Below are positions 7,701 through 7,953 of a stretch of 7,953 nucleotides of DNA, piece by piece (the first letter of the stretch is position 1; the number at the start of each line of letters is the position of its first letter). The translations under genes and the position numbers were made by a program. The stretch comes from an uncultured Flammeovirgaceae bacterium (GTDB taxonomy: Bacteria > Bacteroidota > Bacteroidia > Cytophagales > Cyclobacteriaceae). Where the stretch lies: positions 1 to 7,953 of the forward strand of contig CAMLLI010000161.1 of the NCBI GenBank assembly GCA_946480685.1, given 5' to 3'. The notes beneath the pieces were generated by a model. That model was not told where the DNA came from, did not search any database, and worked only from the letters and a program-made list of their open reading frames with translations.

Positions 7701-7953
7701 TAGCTGACCAGGTAGTTATACAAGGAAATGAACCGAACCGCTCGATCGTTTCGATTGATGGAAACCTGTCGTTCCTCGGAGCAGGAAGTTCATTAACCGG
7801 TAACCAATTATACTCCTTGATTTTCACCGGCGGTAAGAACCACGTTATTACCATGAATCCGGATGAAGACTTGAGTGTATATCAACTTACGTTGGATTAC
7901 GGTGATGCATTGACCATCAACAATGGAAGCGACAATGCGGTAAACCTGAATAT
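4739..7953 (+). CDS. Secreted multidomain serine hydrolase/esterase, tandem paralogue of the preceding gene (3' end beyond window)
   Basis: The frame stays open from ATG 4739 to the window edge, giving 1071 visible residues. Residues 1-29 are a signal peptide ending PVFA, cleaved before Q30. ATG 4754 is an equally good start and aligns better with the MS-K start of the upstream paralogue. The alpha/beta-hydrolase (about 37-313) keeps MLHGAGESG, GLSNG with Ser209, Asp259 in FQGGTD and His291 in LGHGTW. Two Ig-like domains (about 315-390 and 391-488), two FN3 domains (about 494-593 and 595-682) and PA14 (about 687-822, RSDDGSRLYLDG) follow in the same order as upstream. From about residue 842 the paralogy ends. 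A beta-rich region begins YYSKATGNLQDLATWGT and is rich in G, N, T and alternating hydrophobics (GNLNLNTPLSI, VKGNLTV, IDGNLSFLGAG), resembling repeats of large Bacteroidota surface proteins. A T9SS sorting domain is expected beyond the edge but not seen. The substrate is unknown. Confidence 0.9.
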   Translation, partial: MALFSMSLPKSLAVAMVYLIAALSAPVFAQSVIHYDSGYTLRNNQLSHYYKMASFTNEARFREYTYWKSNGAVVEEFLNFRVMFPNGYNKKDTVTKYPLILMLHGAGESGRSWAGRYDYTPEDLQYDNNSTNTAHAGPSHAAAIVKPASDPKSFPGIVIMPQVSHSGSWQNGWEDGNLSDNMRMTIGIVEHFIKNYNVDQDRVIVHGLSNGGKGSWDAAAKRPDLFAAMLPMSGVGTNNEAMSDILVTMPIWLFQGGTDTNPRPQAAQDLIDVLKSKGAAPIYTLYPTLGHGTWTTAYAENNFFPWIKAQNKKNIYVFGGATEICENGSIKLGFSDGFLGYQWTYNGTDIPGATTRFYTLNQTGIYTVKFQRRNGKWAESYPVNITPKSASTLSPTLANTGTRILPIDFNGAKNDTLKLTAQEGFSTYYWYKDGTPFDTTTTRTKIAYFLNASGTAGTTAEAGSYAVKVRESSGCLSLLSAPITVSYINPHVLPTAPTVATNGITAVSETEARISWTDNSTNEEYFEIWRNRNNANGYTSEPYKMVAIVPANSTSYNDKGLRPMARYFYRVRAVGSGDGRFATERSITLPNDLIKPSVPGNVTVTNVTDTQISISWDASTDNDRVAKYEVYEGSNLINGNVTTTSYTFTNLAPNTTYFLNVRAVDSRGNFSDFPGTALQATTLSPQNGLNYSYYEPLTVPNTFTLASYFASTQTPVKQGTVSNVDITVRNRNIKFVFVFEGFIQIDQTGNHIFYTRSDDGSRLYLDGVLQVDNDGLKTAPLEKSKTVNITTTGKHAIRIEYFYANSLAQTMTVQYDPPGTASGQGKQTIPNSKLFRTGATPVTYYSKATGNLQDLATWGTNTNGTGTAPANFTNGFQYYNIQNRSGVVPLDAAWAVTGAGSKITVGTGITLDVNAPLTGKLEAKDNATINLNNTTIPSFGVLATTSTVNFNVDGAVPTGSYGNLNLNTPLSIKSLPLSSIKVKGNLTVADQVVIQGNEPNRSIVSIDGNLSFLGAGSSLTGNQLYSLIFTGGKNHVITMNPDEDLSVYQLTLDYGDALTINNGSDNAVNLN

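Noticed and set aside
7381..7854. 157-codon open frame on the - strand
   Set aside because: It lies wholly antisense to the second hydrolase gene, which is open throughout with clear protein features. The antisense product looks like a mirror of that coding bias.

Overview
The window looks like chromosomal DNA from a member of the Bacteroidota, most likely a Cytophagia/Chitinophagia-type environmental bacterium. The grounds are a PorP/SprF-family outer-membrane protein, a type IX secretion system (T9SS) type A C-terminal sorting domain, a Bacteroidota-type TAnnTTTG promoter, starts without Shine-Dalgarno sequences, and large secreted multidomain proteins built from Ig-like, FN3 and PA14 modules. 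Genus cannot be fixed from the sequence alone.

Layout, all on the + strand: (1) 1-1401, the 3' part of a PorP/SprF-like beta-barrel gene whose true start lies left of the window. It carries an unusual C-terminal SPOR-like domain on a long charged/proline-rich linker and is followed by a strong intrinsic terminator (1433-1473). (2) 1474-1871, about 400 bp of A+T-rich DNA with no convincing gene. (3) 1872-4547, a complete 891-residue secreted serine hydrolase: signal peptide, alpha/beta-hydrolase, two Ig-like domains, two FN3 domains, PA14 and a T9SS sorting domain. It is followed by a second strong terminator (4570-4601). (4) 4602-4738, a short promoter region with a perfect -7 element. (5) 4739 to beyond 7953, a paralogue of the preceding gene with the same modules in the same order. 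Where the first protein has its sorting domain, this one continues into at least 230 residues of a beta-rich, repeat-like region and runs off the right edge.

The two hydrolases are a tandem duplication with divergent C-terminal halves. Each appears to be its own transcription unit, because a terminator and a promoter lie between them. The first is expected to be exported by Sec, pass the outer membrane through the T9SS and be attached to or released from the cell surface. The PorP/SprF-SPOR protein could be an outer-membrane partner of T9SS-exported surface proteins, tethered to peptidoglycan by its SPOR-like domain. The substrates are unknown. A polysaccharide- or ester-processing role is plausible, but it is inference.

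No RNA gene, CRISPR array or mobile element was recognised.
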